Notes: generated by a model not told the origin, from the letters alone. Numbered from the stretch's first letter, positions 27,372 to 36,500 are shown. The stretch: 64,000 nucleotides of DNA from Ancylobacter rudongensis (GCF_900100155.1 NZ_FMTP01000007.1:151091-215090), one strand, 5' to 3'. Translations and numbers: made by a program.

Positions 27372-28367
27372 ATGGCGGAGATTAGGGTCAAGGCGGACCA
27401 GGCGCTGGAGCGCATCCTGACGCTTGAGCTGGTGCGCGTCACCGAGCGCGCGGCGGTGGCATCCGCCAGCCTGCGCGGGCGCGGCGACGAGAAGGCGGCG
27501 GACAAGGCGGCGGTGGACGCCATGCGCCGCGAGCTGAACCGCCTGCCGATCGCCGGCCGCATCGTCATCGGCGAGGGCGAGCGCGACGAGGCGCCGATGC
27601 TGTTCATCGGCGAGGAGGTCGGCACCGGCAAGGGCCCGGCGGTGGACATCGCCGTCGATCCGCTGGAAGGCACGACGCTGTGCGCCAAGGACATGCCCGG
27701 CTCCATCGCCGTGATGGCGATGGCCGAGGGCGGCACCATGCTCTACGCGCCCGACGTCTACATGGAAAAGATCGCCATCGGCCCCGGCTACCCCAAGGGC
27801 ACGATCAACATCGACGCCAGCCCCGAGGACAACATCCAGTCGCTGGCCCGGGCCAAGGGCGTCAAGCCCTCGGAGATCACCGCGCTGATCCTCGACCGGC
27901 CGCGCCATGCCGCGATCATCGAGGCGGCCCGCCGGACCGGCGCCGCCGTGCAGCTGATCGCCGATGGCGACGTGGCGGGCGTGATCCACACCACCAACCC
28001 GGATGAAACCGGCATCGATATCTATCTCGGCACCGGCGGCGCCCCCGAGGGCGTGCTGGCGGCGGCGGCGCTGCGCTGCATCGGCGGCGAGATGTACACC
28101 CGCCTCATCCTCGACAGCGAGGCCAAGCGCGAGCGTGCCAAGAAGATGGGCGTGGCTGATCCGAAGAAGATCTACACCATCACCGACATGGTGCGCGGCG
28201 ACTGCCTGATCGCGGCGACCGGCGTGACGACCGGCAATCTGCTCAAGGGCGTGAAGTATGAGCGGGGGGTGGTGAAGACCCACACCGTCGTCATGCGCTC
28301 GGCCACCGGCACGGTGCGCTGGATCGAGGCCGAGCACCGCGACCTTTCCAAGTTCCATCTCGGCTGA
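27372..28367 (+). CDS. glpX: Fructose-1,6-bisphosphatase class II
   Basis: GlpX-type enzymes hydrolyse fructose-1,6-bisphosphate in gluconeogenesis, and in autotrophs also sedoheptulose bisphosphate. The 331 residues contain RIVIGEGERDEAPMLFIGEEVG (about 59-80) and the metal-site DPLEGTTLCAKDMPGSIAVMAM (about 96-117), diagnostic for class II. It is co-oriented and closely spaced with hom, a pairing common in alphaproteobacteria. A strong terminator follows 114 bases after the stop. Confidence 0.95.
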   Translation: MAEIRVKADQALERILTLELVRVTERAAVASASLRGRGDEKAADKAAVDAMRRELNRLPIAGRIVIGEGERDEAPMLFIGEEVGTGKGPAVDIAVDPLEGTTLCAKDMPGSIAVMAMAEGGTMLYAPDVYMEKIAIGPGYPKGTINIDASPEDNIQSLARAKGVKPSEITALILDRPRHAAIIEAARRTGAAVQLIADGDVAGVIHTTNPDETGIDIYLGTGGAPEGVLAAAALRCIGGEMYTRLILDSEAKRERAKKMGVADPKKIYTITDMVRGDCLIAATGVTTGNLLKGVKYERGVVKTHTVVMRSATGTVRWIEAEHRDLSKFHLG

Positions 28368-28378
28368 GGCTGCCCGCT

Positions 28379-28413
28379 GTCATCCCGGACGGCCGAAGGC
28401 CGATCCGGGACCG
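28379..28413 (+). repeat. Family B palindromic repeat (after glpX)
   Basis: GTCATCCCGGACGGCCGAAG ... CGATCCGGGACCG; inner stem GGCCGAAGGCC. This is the clearest copy of the family. A related inverted piece with CGCTCTCC-type sequence follows to about 28468. Confidence 0.75.
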
Positions 28414-28480
28414 CATGCAGAATGGAGAGCGATCCCCGCTCTCCGCTGCGCTGCGGCCGGGAGGACGAGAACTGGGGTGC

Positions 28481-28503
28481 GGGGCGCTTCGGCGCCCCTT
28501 TTT
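28481..28503 (+). terminator. Rho-independent terminator of hom-glpX
   Basis: GGGGCGC (28481-28487), TTCG tetraloop (28488-28491), GCGCCCC (28492-28498), then TTTTT. A 7-bp G+C-only stem with a UUCG loop and a U tract is a textbook terminator. Confidence 0.92.
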
Positions 28504-28554
28504 CATTTCGCCGTGTGGTGCCGAGCACCGGAACGCCGCCCCTCATCGCGCGCT

Positions 28555-28582
28555 TTGGTCGTGGCGCGGTGTGCTGTATACC
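28555..28582 (+). promoter_or_regulatory. Possible promoter of the 28661 gene
   Basis: TTGGTC (28555-28560), 16-base spacer, TATACC (28577-28582). Matches are moderate. It is placed here because a terminator closes the upstream operon and the 28661 gene needs its own start signal. Confidence 0.35.
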
Positions 28583-28660
28583 AGAGCCGTGCGCAGGCGC
28601 GGCCCGTCAGGGGCGCCCCGCACCCGAACGCCAAGCCAATTGCCAAGGGAACGACCCATC

Positions 28661-29002
28661 ATGACCGCTCCTCATTCGCTGCTTCCGCCCCTGCTGACCC
28701 AGATCGACGCGCTGATCGGCGCCGAGAAGTACCAGGAGGTCGCTGAGGCCTATACGGCCTTCGTCAAGGAGCACCCGACCACCAACTACCTCGCCTCCGA
28801 GCCGATCCCGTTCAAGCTGAACGTGGCGTTCTCGACCAAGTACGGTTCCTCGGCCACCAACACCTTCACCCTGCGCAACACCACCTGGGCCTCGGATGTG
28901 AAGGCCGCGCTGAAGGCCGGCCCGAGCGAGTTCGCCGCGCTGGTCGCCAAGTATGAGGGCGAAGTCGCCGAGATCGCCAAGGGTGCGAAGAAGGTCGCGT
29001 GA
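28661..29002 (+). CDS. Small protein of unknown function
   Basis: A 113-residue soluble protein that I do not recognise. It has a helical N-terminal half (LLTQIDALIGAEKYQEVAEAYTAFVKEHP), a strand-rich middle (PFKLNVAFSTKYGSSATNTFTLRN) and a helical C-terminus ending in lysines. It has no cysteine, signal peptide or membrane segment. AAGGGAA lies about 10 bases before the ATG. Codon use favours common G/C-ending codons, and the gene is framed by a terminator on each side, so it is its own transcription unit and is probably well expressed. Confidence 0.72.
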   Translation: MTAPHSLLPPLLTQIDALIGAEKYQEVAEAYTAFVKEHPTTNYLASEPIPFKLNVAFSTKYGSSATNTFTLRNTTWASDVKAALKAGPSEFAALVAKYEGEVAEIAKGAKKVA

Positions 29003-29030
29003 GCCACTGAAGGCTGCACACGTTTTGCGG

Positions 29031-29057
29031 AAAGGCCGGCCTCGCGCCGGCCTTTTT
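29031..29057 (+). terminator. Rho-independent terminator of the 28661 gene
   Basis: GGCCGGC (29034-29040), loop CTCGC, GCCGGCC (29046-29052), TTTTT; AAA before the stem can extend pairing. It begins 28 bases after the stop codon. Confidence 0.88.
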
Positions 29058-29112
29058 CATACGGGGCCCGGTCGCTTGCCACTTCACCGGGGCCGGTCCT
29101 TCCTCACCGGTC

Positions 29113-29201
29113 CGTCATCCCGGCCGAAGCGCAGCGGAGAGCCGGGATCGCGTGACATCAGCCTGCGATCCCGGATCGGCCTCCGGCCGTCCGGGATGAC
29201 G
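29113..29201. repeat. Family B palindromic repeats, inverted pair
   Basis: Copy one (29113-29150) begins CGTCATCCCGGCCGAAGCGC and ends CCGGGATCG. Copy two (29166-29201) is its inverse, CGATCCCGGATCGGCC ... GTCCGGGATGACG. They face each other between the 28661 gene and a convergent hydrolase gene. Confidence 0.75.
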
Positions 29202-29216
29202 TGCACAGGTGGCAGG

Positions 29217-29924
29217 TCACCCCGCCTTGGCCACGTCCTTCAGGAACGTGTCGACGCCGAGCTGCACCATGTCCGGCTGCCAGGCGTGCGGGCCGGGGTG
29301 CTCGACATAGGTCAACTCATAGCCGGCCGGGCGCAGCTTGGCGGCATGGGAGCGGCCGGCGGTGGTGATCGGCGTCTGGGTGTCGTTCTGGCCGTGGGCG
29401 ATGAACACCTTGGGCGCGCCCTCCTGCGCTAGAACGGTCATGAAGCCGGCGGAGGAGGCGAGGATGTGGGTGACGATCCGCCCATTGCTCAGCCCGGTGG
29501 AGAGCGAATAGCTGCCCCCATCCGAATGGCCGGCAAAGGCGAAATGGGTGGGGTCGAGCGAAAAACGCGCCGCCACCTCGGCCAGCGCGAGGTCGAGCCG
29601 CTCCAGGTCCGGCCCGTTGCCGGCAATCACGATATCCCAGGTCGGCAGCAGCGATTGCGGCACCAGCAGCAGGAAGCCGCGTGCCTCCGCATGCGCCCGC
29701 AGCATCGGCAGGATCTTCTCGGCGCTGCCGCCGCCGCCATGGAACAGCGTCACCAGCGGCGTCGGGCGGGCCGGGTCGATGCCCTCGGGCACGATCAGCA
29801 CGGCGTCGCGGGTCTCGAACAGGCCGAGATCGTGGCGGCCGGGCGCGAGCGCCGGCTTCGACGGGGCGGCATGGGTGAAGGCGAGGCGACCGAGCAGGGA
29901 CAGGTTCAGCATGGCGCGCACCAT
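29217..29924 (-). CDS. Alpha/beta hydrolase, esterase or PHB-depolymerase-like
   Basis: A hydrolase of about 235 residues. It shows the LVTLFHGGGGSAEK oxyanion segment, the nucleophile elbow GHSDGGS (Ser in G-x-S-x-G), IAHGQNDTQTP with the likely acid, and a late GPHAWQ histidine. This is the small LpqC/polyhydroxybutyrate-depolymerase-like esterase type. It has no signal peptide, so it is probably cytoplasmic. The start is uncertain: ATGs at 29922-29924 and 29910-29912 are both possible and neither has a clear ribosome-binding site. The substrate is unknown; a link to PHA turnover is only suggested by family. Confidence 0.8.
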   Translation of the reverse strand: MVRAMLNLSLLGRLAFTHAAPSKPALAPGRHDLGLFETRDAVLIVPEGIDPARPTPLVTLFHGGGGSAEKILPMLRAHAEARGFLLLVPQSLLPTWDIVIAGNGPDLERLDLALAEVAARFSLDPTHFAFAGHSDGGSYSLSTGLSNGRIVTHILASSAGFMTVLAQEGAPKVFIAHGQNDTQTPITTAGRSHAAKLRPAGYELTYVEHPGPHAWQPDMVQLGVDTFLKDVAKAG

Positions 29925-30118
29925 AATGGGCTCGCGCGCCCGTGCAACCCGACCGGATGCCGCGCCATGAGGGGCGCGCAGGGCTGGCATGGCGGGGCGG
30001 GTCTTTGCAGATGCCGGGCGGTGGACTATCAGCCGATCTGCCGCCGTGCGACTCGCCGCGCGGGGCATACGGCTCGCCCAGGGGCCGTCATCTCGTCTCC
30101 TGCCGCCGCCGGTTCTCC

Positions 30119-30994
30119 ATGCCTATCACGCACAAGCTGCTCGCCCTCACCGTCATCGGCGTGTGGGCGCTGAACATGATCGCCGTCAAGCTCGGCATCG
30201 CGGAAATCCCGCCCATGATGATGAGCGCGCTGCGCTTCGCGCTGGTGGCGGCGCTGCTGTGCCCGGTGCTGCGGATCACCCGCGACCAGTTCCTTGGCGT
30301 GCTGCTGGTGTCGTTCACCTTCGGCACGGTGCATTTCGGCCTGCTGTTCGCGGCGCTGGCCAATTCAGAGGCGGGCACCAGCGCGGTCATCATCCAGCTC
30401 GGCGCGCCGATCGCCACCCTGCTCGCCTGTTTTGTGCTGAAGGAGCGGCTCGGCAAGGTGCGGCTGGCGGGTCTTCTCGTCTCGGTGGCGGGCATCGGGC
30501 TGATCGCCGCCGGCCCGACCCTGCCGCCGCCGCTCTCGCTGGTGCTGCTGCTGGCCAGCGCCACCGGCTGGGCGGTGACGAATCTCATCGTCAAGGAGCT
30601 CAAGGGCGTGCGGCCGATGACCATGATGGGCTGGTCGTCGCTGCTGGCGATCCCGCAATTGCTTGTTATGTCGTGGATCTTCGAATCCGACCGCTGGTGG
30701 ATGGTGACGACGGCGGGCTGGCATGGCTGGTTCTGCGTGGTCTACAGCGCCATCGGCTCGTCGATCATCGGCTACGGCATCTGGTACTGGCTGCTGCAGC
30801 GCCATTCGATCAATGCCGTCGTGCCCTATTCCATGCTCAACCCGCTGCTCACCGTGCTGTTCGGCATCGTGCTGATCGGCGACGATCCCTCGCCGGTGAA
30901 GATCATTGGCGCGCTGGTCATGGTGGCGGGCGTCGCCCTCATCCTGCGCCGGCCGCGCAATCTCCCCGACCCGACCCTGCCGGACACCGCCTGA
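30119..30994 (+). CDS. EamA/DMT-family transporter
   Basis: An inner-membrane protein of 291 residues with about ten hydrophobic segments in two EamA repeats. The N-terminal half has VIGVWALNMIAVKLGI and ALRFALVAAL. Each half ends in a VLKERLG / ILIGDDPSPVKIIGALVMVAGV type segment, as in the drug/metabolite transporter superfamily. Substrate unknown; relatives export amino acids or metabolites. The ATG at 30119 gives the family N-terminus; upstream in-frame starts add arginine-rich non-family residues. Confidence 0.9.
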   Translation: MPITHKLLALTVIGVWALNMIAVKLGIAEIPPMMMSALRFALVAALLCPVLRITRDQFLGVLLVSFTFGTVHFGLLFAALANSEAGTSAVIIQLGAPIATLLACFVLKERLGKVRLAGLLVSVAGIGLIAAGPTLPPPLSLVLLLASATGWAVTNLIVKELKGVRPMTMMGWSSLLAIPQLLVMSWIFESDRWWMVTTAGWHGWFCVVYSAIGSSIIGYGIWYWLLQRHSINAVVPYSMLNPLLTVLFGIVLIGDDPSPVKIIGALVMVAGVALILRRPRNLPDPTLPDTA

Positions 30995-31050
30995 ACATGC
31001 GAAGGCCGGAGCGTTTCCGCCCCGGCCCCGATGTCACGCGCGAAGACGGC

Positions 31051-32412
31051 TCACTTCGCCTTCAGGAACTCGCCCACTTCCAGCAGGATCAGCTCGTTGT
31101 CATCCGCCTTCGCCGGGTCGCGCGAGGAGGAGAAGGGCAGGTTGTTGTCGTTGCCGACCACGATGTGGGTGGCGTCGACCACGTCGACATTCTCGATGGT
31201 GAAGAAGGGGAAGGTCAGCATGCCGTCATTCAGCGGCTTGCGGGCCTTCTTGTCCGGGTCGGCGATCTTCATCAGGTCGATATGGCCGATTTTGCGCACG
31301 CTCTGGCCGGAATTGGCGTCGGTCAGCTCGATCTTGACGATGCGCTTGAACTTGGCCAGGTCGTGGAAGCAGTCCGGCCCCTTGGTCCCGGCGGCGCAGG
31401 CCTTGTCGGCCGTGCCCTCGCCATTGTCGCGCTCGATGATGAGGCCGGTGGTGCCGTCGATCATGTTGAAGTCGCCGATGGCGTTGCCGTTCTGCTCCAG
31501 AACGTACTGCCACATGCGGCCCGTCCACTTTTCCGCCGCCACGTCGAATTCGAGGATCGGCAGGAATTCCTTGCCGTCCGCCGTCTTCTGCCAGTCCTTC
31601 TTGTCGGCGTCCCACAGCGGGCCTTCGAGCAGGGCGTAGAGGTATTTTCCGTCCTTGGAGGCCGCCATACCCTCATAGCCCTTGGAGCGGCGCGCGTTGA
31701 AGGCGGCGGGGGCGTTCGGCGCGGCGGGGGAGGCGACGGCGTAATGGTCCGGCGAGCGCACCGGGGTCTCGCCGGCCACGGTTTCGAACACCGCCTGCAC
31801 CTGGCCCTGCTTGTCGGCCTTGATGAGATAGGGGCCGAATTCCTCGCCGATCCAGATGTGGTCGCCGATGATCTGGAAGCTCTCAAGGTCGAAATCGGCG
31901 CCGGTCAGATAGCGCTTTTCCGTGCCCTCATGGACGATGCGGAACGGCACCTTCTTGTCGGGATCGGTGAGGAAGACCGTCTCGACCGGCTGGAACGCGC
32001 CGGTCGCCCAGTCGACCGTGTAGTGGCGCAGGAACAGCGCCGCGTCCGGGCTGTTGGCCTTCGAGCCGAAGCCGTTGTCGGTGATGATCCAGAAGCTGCC
32101 GTCCGGCATCACCTTGATGCCAGAATGGCCCTGCACCGGCTGGCCCTGGAACGGCACCGAGACGCCGGTGGGGCGGCCCGCCGACTTGCCCATCACCGTG
32201 CCGACGGCGTCGACGCGGGTGCCGGAGGTGAACTTGCCGGAGACCTTAAGGTCGGCCGGCGCGTCGTCCGGCATGGCGAGGAAGGTCTGCGCCGGCAGGA
32301 CGGCATGGCCGGCCAGCGTGGCGGGAAAGGCCTCGTCGGCGCGGGCGCCGGTGGCGAGCAGCGCGAGAGCGGCGCCGGTGAGCAGGGACAGGCGGAGCAG
32401 GGGGAGGGGCAT
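31051..32412 (-). CDS. Exported esterase-like-activity-of-phytase family protein
   Basis: A 453-residue periplasmic protein. Residues 1-25 form a Sec signal peptide ending ARA-DE. The mature protein has the family features GHSGIKVMPDGSFWIITDNGFGSKANSPDA, DFDLESFQIIGDHIWIGEEFGPYLIKAD and YEGMAASKDGKYLYALLEGPL, a beta-propeller domain related to phytase-like esterases. Substrate unknown; phosphate-ester hydrolysis is suggested only by family. AAAGGAGA is well placed before the ATG (32410-32412). It is divergent from recJ across 207 bases, in which I see no clear promoter. Confidence 0.88.
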   Translation of the reverse strand: MPLPLLRLSLLTGAALALLATGARADEAFPATLAGHAVLPAQTFLAMPDDAPADLKVSGKFTSGTRVDAVGTVMGKSAGRPTGVSVPFQGQPVQGHSGIKVMPDGSFWIITDNGFGSKANSPDAALFLRHYTVDWATGAFQPVETVFLTDPDKKVPFRIVHEGTEKRYLTGADFDLESFQIIGDHIWIGEEFGPYLIKADKQGQVQAVFETVAGETPVRSPDHYAVASPAAPNAPAAFNARRSKGYEGMAASKDGKYLYALLEGPLWDADKKDWQKTADGKEFLPILEFDVAAEKWTGRMWQYVLEQNGNAIGDFNMIDGTTGLIIERDNGEGTADKACAAGTKGPDCFHDLAKFKRIVKIELTDANSGQSVRKIGHIDLMKIADPDKKARKPLNDGMLTFPFFTIENVDVVDATHIVVGNDNNLPFSSSRDPAKADDNELILLEVGEFLKAK

Positions 32413-32619
32413 GGCGCGTCTCCTTTGGGGGGCAAGAGAGATCGGCAATGCCTGAGGTCCGCACTGCCGAGTGGCCTTCCTGCCCCCCGCCCGTGTCGGC
32501 CGCGCAACGGCGCGATGACAGATAAATGAACCCCGCGGCCCATCCCCGGCGGCGGCAAAGCCGGTCGACGCGGCATGGCTCTCGACGCGGGCGCGTTGTT
32601 CGGGCTTATCCTGCGCGCC

Positions 32620-34440
32620 ATGAGTCTCGTTCTTCCCACCGCCGCCCCGCCGCCGCGTCCCTTTCTCGGCGTCTCCCGCTCCGCCACCGGCCGCTTCTGG
32701 CGCGAGCGGCTGGACGCGCGCGGGGCGCAGACCACGCTCGCCATCGTGCAGCGCCACGGCGTGCCGGAGATTCTGGCCCGCGTGCTGGCCGGGCGAGGTG
32801 TCGCCATCGACGCCGTCGAGGCCTGGCTCGACCCGACGGTGAAGCGCCTGCTGCCGGACCCCGATACGCTGACCGCCATGCCGGCCTGCGTCGCCCGTCT
32901 CGCCGATGCGGTGATGCGGGGCGAGAAGGTGGCGGTGTTCGGCGATTACGATGTCGACGGCGCCACTGCCACCGCCCTGCTGGTGGAGGTGCTGCGCGCC
33001 GGCGGGCTCGATCCGGCCTTCCATATTCCCGACCGCATCTTCGAGGGCTACGGCCCGAACATCCCGGCCATCGAGGCGCTGGCCGAGCGCGGGGCGACGC
33101 TGCTCGTCACCGTCGATTGCGGCACGATGAGCTTCGAGCCCTTCGCCCGCGCCCGCGAGCTGGGGCTCGACGTGGTGGTGATCGACCATCACCAGGCCGG
33201 CGAGGAACTGCCCGAGGTGGCGGCGCTGGTGAACCCCAACCGCGCCGACGACCTTTCCGGCCTCGGTCATCTCTGCGCCGTCGGCCTCGTCTTCGTGGTG
33301 GCCGTCGGGCTGCTGCGCGAGCTGCGCCAGCGCGGCTGGTGGACGGCTGAGCGCCCGGCGCCGGACCTGCTCGCCAGCCTCGATCTCGTGGCGCTGGGCA
33401 CGGTGGCGGATGTGGTGCCGCTCCTCGGTCTCAACCGCGCCTATGTCACCAAGGGGCTGCTCCAGCTGCGCAAGCGCGAGCGGCCGGGACTGACCGCGCT
33501 GATGGACGCGGCCCGCCTTTCGGGGCCGCCCAAGGCGTGGCATCTCGGCTTCCTGCTCGGGCCGCGCATCAATGCCGGCGGGCGGATCGGCGACGCCACG
33601 CTCGGCACCAGGCTGCTGCTCACCCGCGATCCGATCGAGGCGCAGATGATCGCTGCCGAACTCGACCGGCTCAATTCCGAGCGCCAGCAGGTGGAGCGCG
33701 CCATTGTCGCGGAAGCCGAGGCGGAGGCGGAGGCGGCGCTCGGGCTGGCCGATGTGGGCGCGGTGGTGCTCTCCAGCGGGCAGGGCTGGCATCCCGGCGT
33801 GGTCGGGCTGGTGGCGGCGCGGCTGAAGGAGAAGTTCGGCCGTCCCGCCTTCGCCATCGCCTTCACCGGCGAGACCGGCGCCGGCTCGGCCCGTTCCATT
33901 CCCGGCGTCGATGTCGGCCGTGCGGTGCGCGGGGCGGTGGAGGCCGGCATTCTGGTGAAGGGCGGCGGCCACGCCATGGCGGCCGGCCTCACCATCGCCC
34001 GCGCCCGGCTCGGCGATCTGCGCGCCTATCTCGAACAGGCGCTGGCTGAGACGGTGGAAGAGGCGCGCGCGGCAGACGAGATCCTGATCGACGGCGCCCT
34101 CTCGGCGGCGGGGGCGACGCCTGAGCTGGTGGAGCTGGTCGAGCGGGCCGGGCCCTTCGGCGCCGGCAATCCGCAGCCGGTTTTCGCCTTTCCCGCCCAC
34201 CGCGTCGTCTATGCCGAGCCCGGCAGCGCCGGCCAGATCCGGGTGCGCCTGCGCAGCACGGATGGCGCGACAATCTCAGGCGTGGTGTTCCGCGCCGTCG
34301 ACACGCCGCTGGGCGCGGCGCTGCTGGACGCGCGCGGGCAATTGCTGCATGTGGCCGGCACGCTCGATCTCGACACCTGGCAGGGCCGCACCCAGGTAAG
34401 CCTGCGCATCACCGATGCCTGCTCACCCGAAATCGGCTGA
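32620..34440 (+). CDS. recJ: Single-stranded-DNA-specific exonuclease RecJ
   Basis: RecJ degrades single-stranded DNA 5' to 3' in recombination and mismatch repair. The 606 residues contain the DHH-family motifs FGDYDVDGATATA (about 106-118), DCGTM (near 165) and IDHHQAGEE (about 188-196), a DHHA1 domain with the GGHAMAAGLTI motif (near 449), and a C-terminal OB-fold. Length fits the family. The ATG at 32620 gives the usual start; a further in-frame ATG at 32575 would add 15 residues. Confidence 0.95.
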   Translation: MSLVLPTAAPPPRPFLGVSRSATGRFWRERLDARGAQTTLAIVQRHGVPEILARVLAGRGVAIDAVEAWLDPTVKRLLPDPDTLTAMPACVARLADAVMRGEKVAVFGDYDVDGATATALLVEVLRAGGLDPAFHIPDRIFEGYGPNIPAIEALAERGATLLVTVDCGTMSFEPFARARELGLDVVVIDHHQAGEELPEVAALVNPNRADDLSGLGHLCAVGLVFVVAVGLLRELRQRGWWTAERPAPDLLASLDLVALGTVADVVPLLGLNRAYVTKGLLQLRKRERPGLTALMDAARLSGPPKAWHLGFLLGPRINAGGRIGDATLGTRLLLTRDPIEAQMIAAELDRLNSERQQVERAIVAEAEAEAEAALGLADVGAVVLSSGQGWHPGVVGLVAARLKEKFGRPAFAIAFTGETGAGSARSIPGVDVGRAVRGAVEAGILVKGGGHAMAAGLTIARARLGDLRAYLEQALAETVEEARAADEILIDGALSAAGATPELVELVERAGPFGAGNPQPVFAFPAHRVVYAEPGSAGQIRVRLRSTDGATISGVVFRAVDTPLGAALLDARGQLLHVAGTLDLDTWQGRTQVSLRITDACSPEIG

Positions 34441-34526
34441 CATATCATGGGATTGGGGACCGTTCTGGAATCAGGGCGCGAGTATCTGGCCCCTCTCTCC
34501 GTCCTATTGAATCGGAAGCTGAGCCG

Positions 34527-35837
34527 GTGACGCCAGAGACCGGAAACGACTCACGAAATCCGCTCATCGCCATCATCGGCGCCGGCCCGGCCGGGCTGAT
34601 GGCGGCGGAGGTGCTGGCGCGCGCCGGCTGCGCGGTGACGATCTATGACCGCATGCCGTCTCCGGCGCGAAAATTCCTCATCGCCGGGCGTGGCGGGCTG
34701 AACCTCACCCATTCGGAAGACCGCGCGGCCTTCCTCGCCCGCTATGGCGCCGCCGCCGATTGGCTCGCGCCGATCCTCGACGCCTTTCCGCCGGCCCGTC
34801 TGCGCGAATGGGTGGAAGGAATCGGCGAGCCGACCTTTGTCGGCTCCAGCGGCCGGGTGTTTCCGCGCAGCTTCAAGGCCTCGCCGCTGCTGCGGGCCTG
34901 GCTGGCGCGGCTCGACGGCCTCGGCGTGGTGCTGAAGAGCCGCCACCGCTGGCTCGGCTGGACTCGCGACGGCGCCCTGCGCCTTGCCGGGCCAGAGGGC
35001 GAAATGGAGGTGGCAGTGGACGCGGTCCTGCTCGCGCTCGGCGGCGCCAGTTGGCCGCGCCTCGGCAGCGATGGCAGCTGGGCGGAACTTCTGTGGGAGC
35101 AGGGGGTGGAGATCGCCCCGTTGCGCCCGGCCAATAGCGGCGTGCGGATCGACTGGTCGGCGCCGTTCCGCGCCCGCTTCGCCGGCGCGCCGCTCAAGCG
35201 CATCGCGCTCTCCCTCGGGCAAGCGCGGGTGCGCGGCGAGGCGATGATCGACGGCGCCGGGCTGGAGGGCGGCGCGGTCTATGCGCTCTCCGCCACCCTG
35301 CGCGAGGCGATCGCGCGCGAGGGCGCGGTCACCCTCCAGCTCGATTTGCGCCCGGATGTGAGCGAGGACGCGCTGGCCGCGCGGCTCGCCGCCAGCCGCA
35401 AGGGCGAATCCATGTCCAACCGCCTGCGCAAGGCGGCCGGCCTCTCCCCCGCCGCCGCGGGCCTGCTGCGCGAGGCCGGACCGCTGCCGGCCGATCCGGC
35501 CGTGCTGGCGCAACTCATCAAGGCGCTGCCGCTCACCGCCACCGGCATGGCCGGGCTGGAACGGGCGATCTCCACCGCCGGCGGCGTCACCCGCGCCACG
35601 GTCGGCGACCAGCTGATGCTGAAGGCGCGGCCGGGCGTGTTCATTGCTGGCGAGATGCTGGACTGGGAGGCGCCGACGGGGGGCTATCTGCTGCAGGCCT
35701 CGTTCGCCACCGGCCATGCGGCGGCCTGCGGGATGCTGGCGCGGCTTGGGCAACAGGCGCCGGAACAGTGGAGCGGCCGATGGGAGGCAGGGGAGCCGGC
35801 GAGCCTCGCCGAGGAATGGTCGCGGGACGACGGCTGA
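34527..35837 (+). CDS. FAD-dependent flavoprotein, HI0933/TIGR03862 type
   Basis: A 436-residue flavoprotein. The dinucleotide-binding start IAIIGAGPAGLMAAEVLARAG (14-34) is followed by SPARKFLIAGRGGLNLTHSE, the conserved HI0933 family block, then GSSGRVFPRSFKASPLLRAWL, and a C-terminal ARPGVFIAGEMLDWEAPTGGYLLQASFATG that closes the FAD site. The reaction is unknown; relatives include putative oxidoreductases near DNA or tRNA genes. A GTG start 86 bases after recJ suggests possible co-transcription. Confidence 0.88.
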   Translation: MTPETGNDSRNPLIAIIGAGPAGLMAAEVLARAGCAVTIYDRMPSPARKFLIAGRGGLNLTHSEDRAAFLARYGAAADWLAPILDAFPPARLREWVEGIGEPTFVGSSGRVFPRSFKASPLLRAWLARLDGLGVVLKSRHRWLGWTRDGALRLAGPEGEMEVAVDAVLLALGGASWPRLGSDGSWAELLWEQGVEIAPLRPANSGVRIDWSAPFRARFAGAPLKRIALSLGQARVRGEAMIDGAGLEGGAVYALSATLREAIAREGAVTLQLDLRPDVSEDALAARLAASRKGESMSNRLRKAAGLSPAAAGLLREAGPLPADPAVLAQLIKALPLTATGMAGLERAISTAGGVTRATVGDQLMLKARPGVFIAGEMLDWEAPTGGYLLQASFATGHAAACGMLARLGQQAPEQWSGRWEAGEPASLAEEWSRDDG

Positions 35838-36150
35838 GGGAGCGCGTGCCGCCGTCCCGCGTGGTTCACGAGACCTGCCGGGAAGTGGCCTCGCGAAATC
35901 GTTGCCGGGGGAGTGGCGCCGCTTGATGTATTCGCGGCTTCTCTCCGGCGTTGATGGGATGAATACGCGGGTTCTTCGTCATGAACAATGATTATCTTCC
36001 GGTATTTTTATAGTTCTAAACTAATGGCGGGCGTTTTACTTTGGGCGGCGGGGTCGGGCGAGCCCGCTTGCGCCGGAGCGGCGGCGGGCTTACCTGCTGA
36101 CGGGGAGCGCTGCGTGCGGGCGCGTGCGACACGAATGTGCAGGAGGCACG
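35838..36150. other. Non-coding gap before the iron-handling cluster
   Basis: These 313 bases hold no convincing ORF. The stretch 35985-36035 is A+T-rich against its surroundings, and includes ATGATTATC and TTCTAAA (36014-36020), the latter being one half of an iron-control element without its partner. It is the most likely place for a promoter of the 36151 gene, but I could not fix -35/-10 boxes. Confidence 0.4.
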
Positions 36151-36450
36151 ATGGCACGTCTGTTCTTCCGCCGGGGCGCCAGCGCCGAGGCGGCACCCGA
36201 CGCCGCCCGCGAGCTGGCCGCGAAGGCGCGGCTCATCCTCGGGGTGGACGAGGAGACCACCATTTCCATCAGCGAGATCGCCTGCGGCGATCCGGCCTGC
36301 GGCGGGGCGGAAACCGTCGTGCTGGTGATGCGTCCCGGCCGCCGCACCGAGGCGGCAAAGCTGATGAAGCCGCTCTCCACCGTCACCGAGGCGGAACTGG
36401 CGGAGGCGTTGCAGCCTCTGTGTGACGCTACGTCATTCATCGCGAGCTGA
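36151..36450 (+). CDS. Small conserved protein of unknown function with C-x4-C motif
   Basis: A 99-residue cytoplasmic protein with an excellent ribosome-binding site (AGGAGG, four bases before ATG). The centre reads ISEIACGDPACGGAETVVLVMRPGRR; the two cysteines spaced by four residues, after an acidic helix, suggest a metal- or redox-linked motif. I have seen similar short proteins in alphaproteobacteria but know no function. It stands before the imelysin cluster, across a 161-base gap that contains a perfect palindrome, so it may or may not belong to that operon. Confidence 0.72.
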   Translation: MARLFFRRGASAEAAPDAARELAAKARLILGVDEETTISISEIACGDPACGGAETVVLVMRPGRRTEAAKLMKPLSTVTEAELAEALQPLCDATSFIAS

Positions 36451-36500
36451 CGGGAAGTATTTCGCCGCTAGGCGACGATGGCGGTTAGAGTTTATCCCGC

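Noticed and set aside
29989..32529. A plus-strand open frame of 846 codons over the EamA gene and the phytase-like gene
   Set aside because: It lies out of frame with EamA and antisense to the phytase-like gene, both well supported; composition is repetitive Arg/Ala/Gly as in shadows.
36004..36020. Half of an iron-control element (TTCTAAA at 36014-36020) before the iron cluster
   Set aside because: The left half at normal spacing (TTTTTA) does not match TTAGAA; a half-site alone is not evidence for Irr control.
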